The notes under the pieces: model-generated
Seen by the model: only the letters and a program-made list of their open reading frames with translations
Told to the model about the DNA's origin: nothing
Databases searched by the model: none
Source: Pseudomonadota bacterium
Lineage (GTDB): Bacteria; Pseudomonadota; Gammaproteobacteria; Burkholderiales; Burkholderiaceae_C
Assembly (NCBI GenBank): GCA_021845505.1
Contig: JAJZVU010000006.1
Coordinates: 1-64,000, forward strand
Reading direction: 5' to 3'
Length of the DNA stretch: 64,000 nucleotides
Shown here: positions 63,327-64,000 of the stretch, in pieces
Numbering within the stretch: the stretch's first letter is position 1
Layout: each line of letters opens with the position of its first letter
Program-made: the position numbers and the translations under genes

Positions 63327-64000
63327 TCACTTGGTCTCGGCGATGGTCTGCTCGGCCTGCTTCAGCCAGCTGGCCATGAAGGCCTGGGCATGCTGCATCG
63401 ACACGTAGCTGTCGGGGTCGGCGTACTGCTGCGTCAGGTAGTCCTTGAAGGCCTGGGTCTGCGACACCTTGTACAGCGCGTCGGCCAGCTTCTTCACCCG
63501 ATCCGGCGGCGTGCCGGCGCGCACGACGATCGCCCGGAACTGCGGCAGGGTCACGTGCAGGCCGAGCTGGGCCGACACCGGGACCTTGGAGAAGGCCGGG
63601 ATCGGAACCGGGTGCGGGTAGAAGAACAGAACCGGCCTGAACTTGCCCGAGTCGAAGTAGCTGCGCACGTCTCCGGTCTGCTCGTACAGGATGTCGGCGT
63701 TGCCGCCGAGGATCGAGCCGTAGCGCTGCCCCGGCTTGGAGAACGGAACCGACTGCAGGTGCAGGTGCAGCTTGTGCGCCAGGTATCGGGTGCTGATGTC
63801 GTCGGCGCTGCCGAACCCGGTCACCGCGACCGTCAGGGTCTTCTTCTTGGCCGCGTTGACCACGTCCTGCCAGGTCTTCCACGGCCCCTTGGCGTTGACC
63901 CAGTAGCCCGACGGCTGCTGGATCATGATGGCCAGCGGGATGACCTGGTTGAGCTGGAAGGGCGGATGCTTGGTCGACAGCAGCGCGAAGGTGTCGCCGA
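63327..64000 (-). CDS. tctC: TctC-family periplasmic binding protein (5' part outside window)
   Basis: The last 223 residues of an extracytoplasmic receptor; the reading frame is open to the right edge, so the signal peptide and about 100 residues lie beyond 64000. Seen are KTWQDVVNAAKKKTLTVAVTGFGSADDI, GQRYGSILGGNADILYEQTGDVRSYFDSGKFRPVLFF, ARAGTPPDRV-like VVRAGTPPDRVKKLADALYKV, typical of the TctC/BugT fold. It precedes tctB by 55 bases, so the order is tctC-tctB-tctA. Confidence 0.87.
   Translation of the reverse strand, partial: GDTFALLSTKHPPFQLNQVIPLAIMIQQPSGYWVNAKGPWKTWQDVVNAAKKKTLTVAVTGFGSADDISTRYLAHKLHLHLQSVPFSKPGQRYGSILGGNADILYEQTGDVRSYFDSGKFRPVLFFYPHPVPIPAFSKVPVSAQLGLHVTLPQFRAIVVRAGTPPDRVKKLADALYKVSQTQAFKDYLTQQYADPDSYVSMQHAQAFMASWLKQAEQTIAETK

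Overview
The window is one contiguous stretch of very GC-rich DNA with dense, mostly co-directional genes and third-position G/C codon use throughout. Gene content (narXL-narGHJI with narK, xsc-pta with a tripartite tricarboxylate-type transporter, CobS/CobT, IclR/LysR/AraC regulators, a LivMG-type fused ABC subunit, tRNA-Arg(ACG)) suggests a betaproteobacterium of the Burkholderiales type. I cannot name the genus from sequence alone.

Layout. (1) 156-9268, minus strand: an uptake and degradation block read as acyl-CoA ligase, AraC regulator, amidase-signature hydrolase, periplasmic amide/urea-type binding protein, permease LivH, fused permease-ATPase LivM-LivG and ATPase LivF. (2) 9637-13981: a ureohydrolase, an orphan TauA-like binding protein, a LysR regulator and a membrane-anchored metallophosphoesterase. 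(3) 13982-17630: a region of relics (a DUF2075 helicase tail, a frameshifted HicB antitoxin tail, a DUF1566 lipoprotein, a MazG-like pyrophosphohydrolase) that ends in a 1.14-kb insertion bounded by 54-bp direct repeats of the 3' part of tRNA-Arg. The insertion looks like a collapsed integrative element and holds only an HD-domain gene. (4) 17734-31568, plus strand: a tightly overlapping operon for a surface glycan, with a divergent MurJ-type flippase, an HpcH/HpaI aldolase, a PglC-like phosphoglycosyl transferase, an AsnB-type amidotransferase, a GT-B-like protein, and a complete set for UDP-diacetylbacillosamine and CMP-legionaminic acid (LegB, a CBS-LegC fusion, LegH, LegG, LegI, LegF). The operon ends in lolD.

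(5) 31580-38260: a PAS-GAF-GGDEF-EAL protein, RecJ, an unidentified 358-aa protein, a possible small protein and an IclR regulator. (6) 38347-39957: a GMC oxidoreductase. (7) 39976-53436: the nitrate respiration region. A narL-narK-cytosolic chemoreceptor operon diverges from cytochrome c-narGHJI, and the latter converges on a narX-narL pair. A DUF488-hemerythrin fusion follows. (8) 54449-64000: CobT and CobS, an IclR regulator, the xsc-pta sulfoacetaldehyde pathway with a clear sigma-70-type promoter, and convergent tctABC (tctC cut by the window end).

The most interesting part is the legionaminic/bacillosamine operon. UDP-diacetylbacillosamine could serve both as the first sugar on the lipid carrier and as precursor of the nonulosonic acid. 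The operon contains an aminotransferase with a built-in CBS pair, and a flippase that keeps R18, R24, D39 and a later YAxR-type motif but has lost the R52/R53/E57 positions of MurJ. Second in interest are the collapsed tRNA-Arg element and the CobST pair, without CobN, beside xsc.
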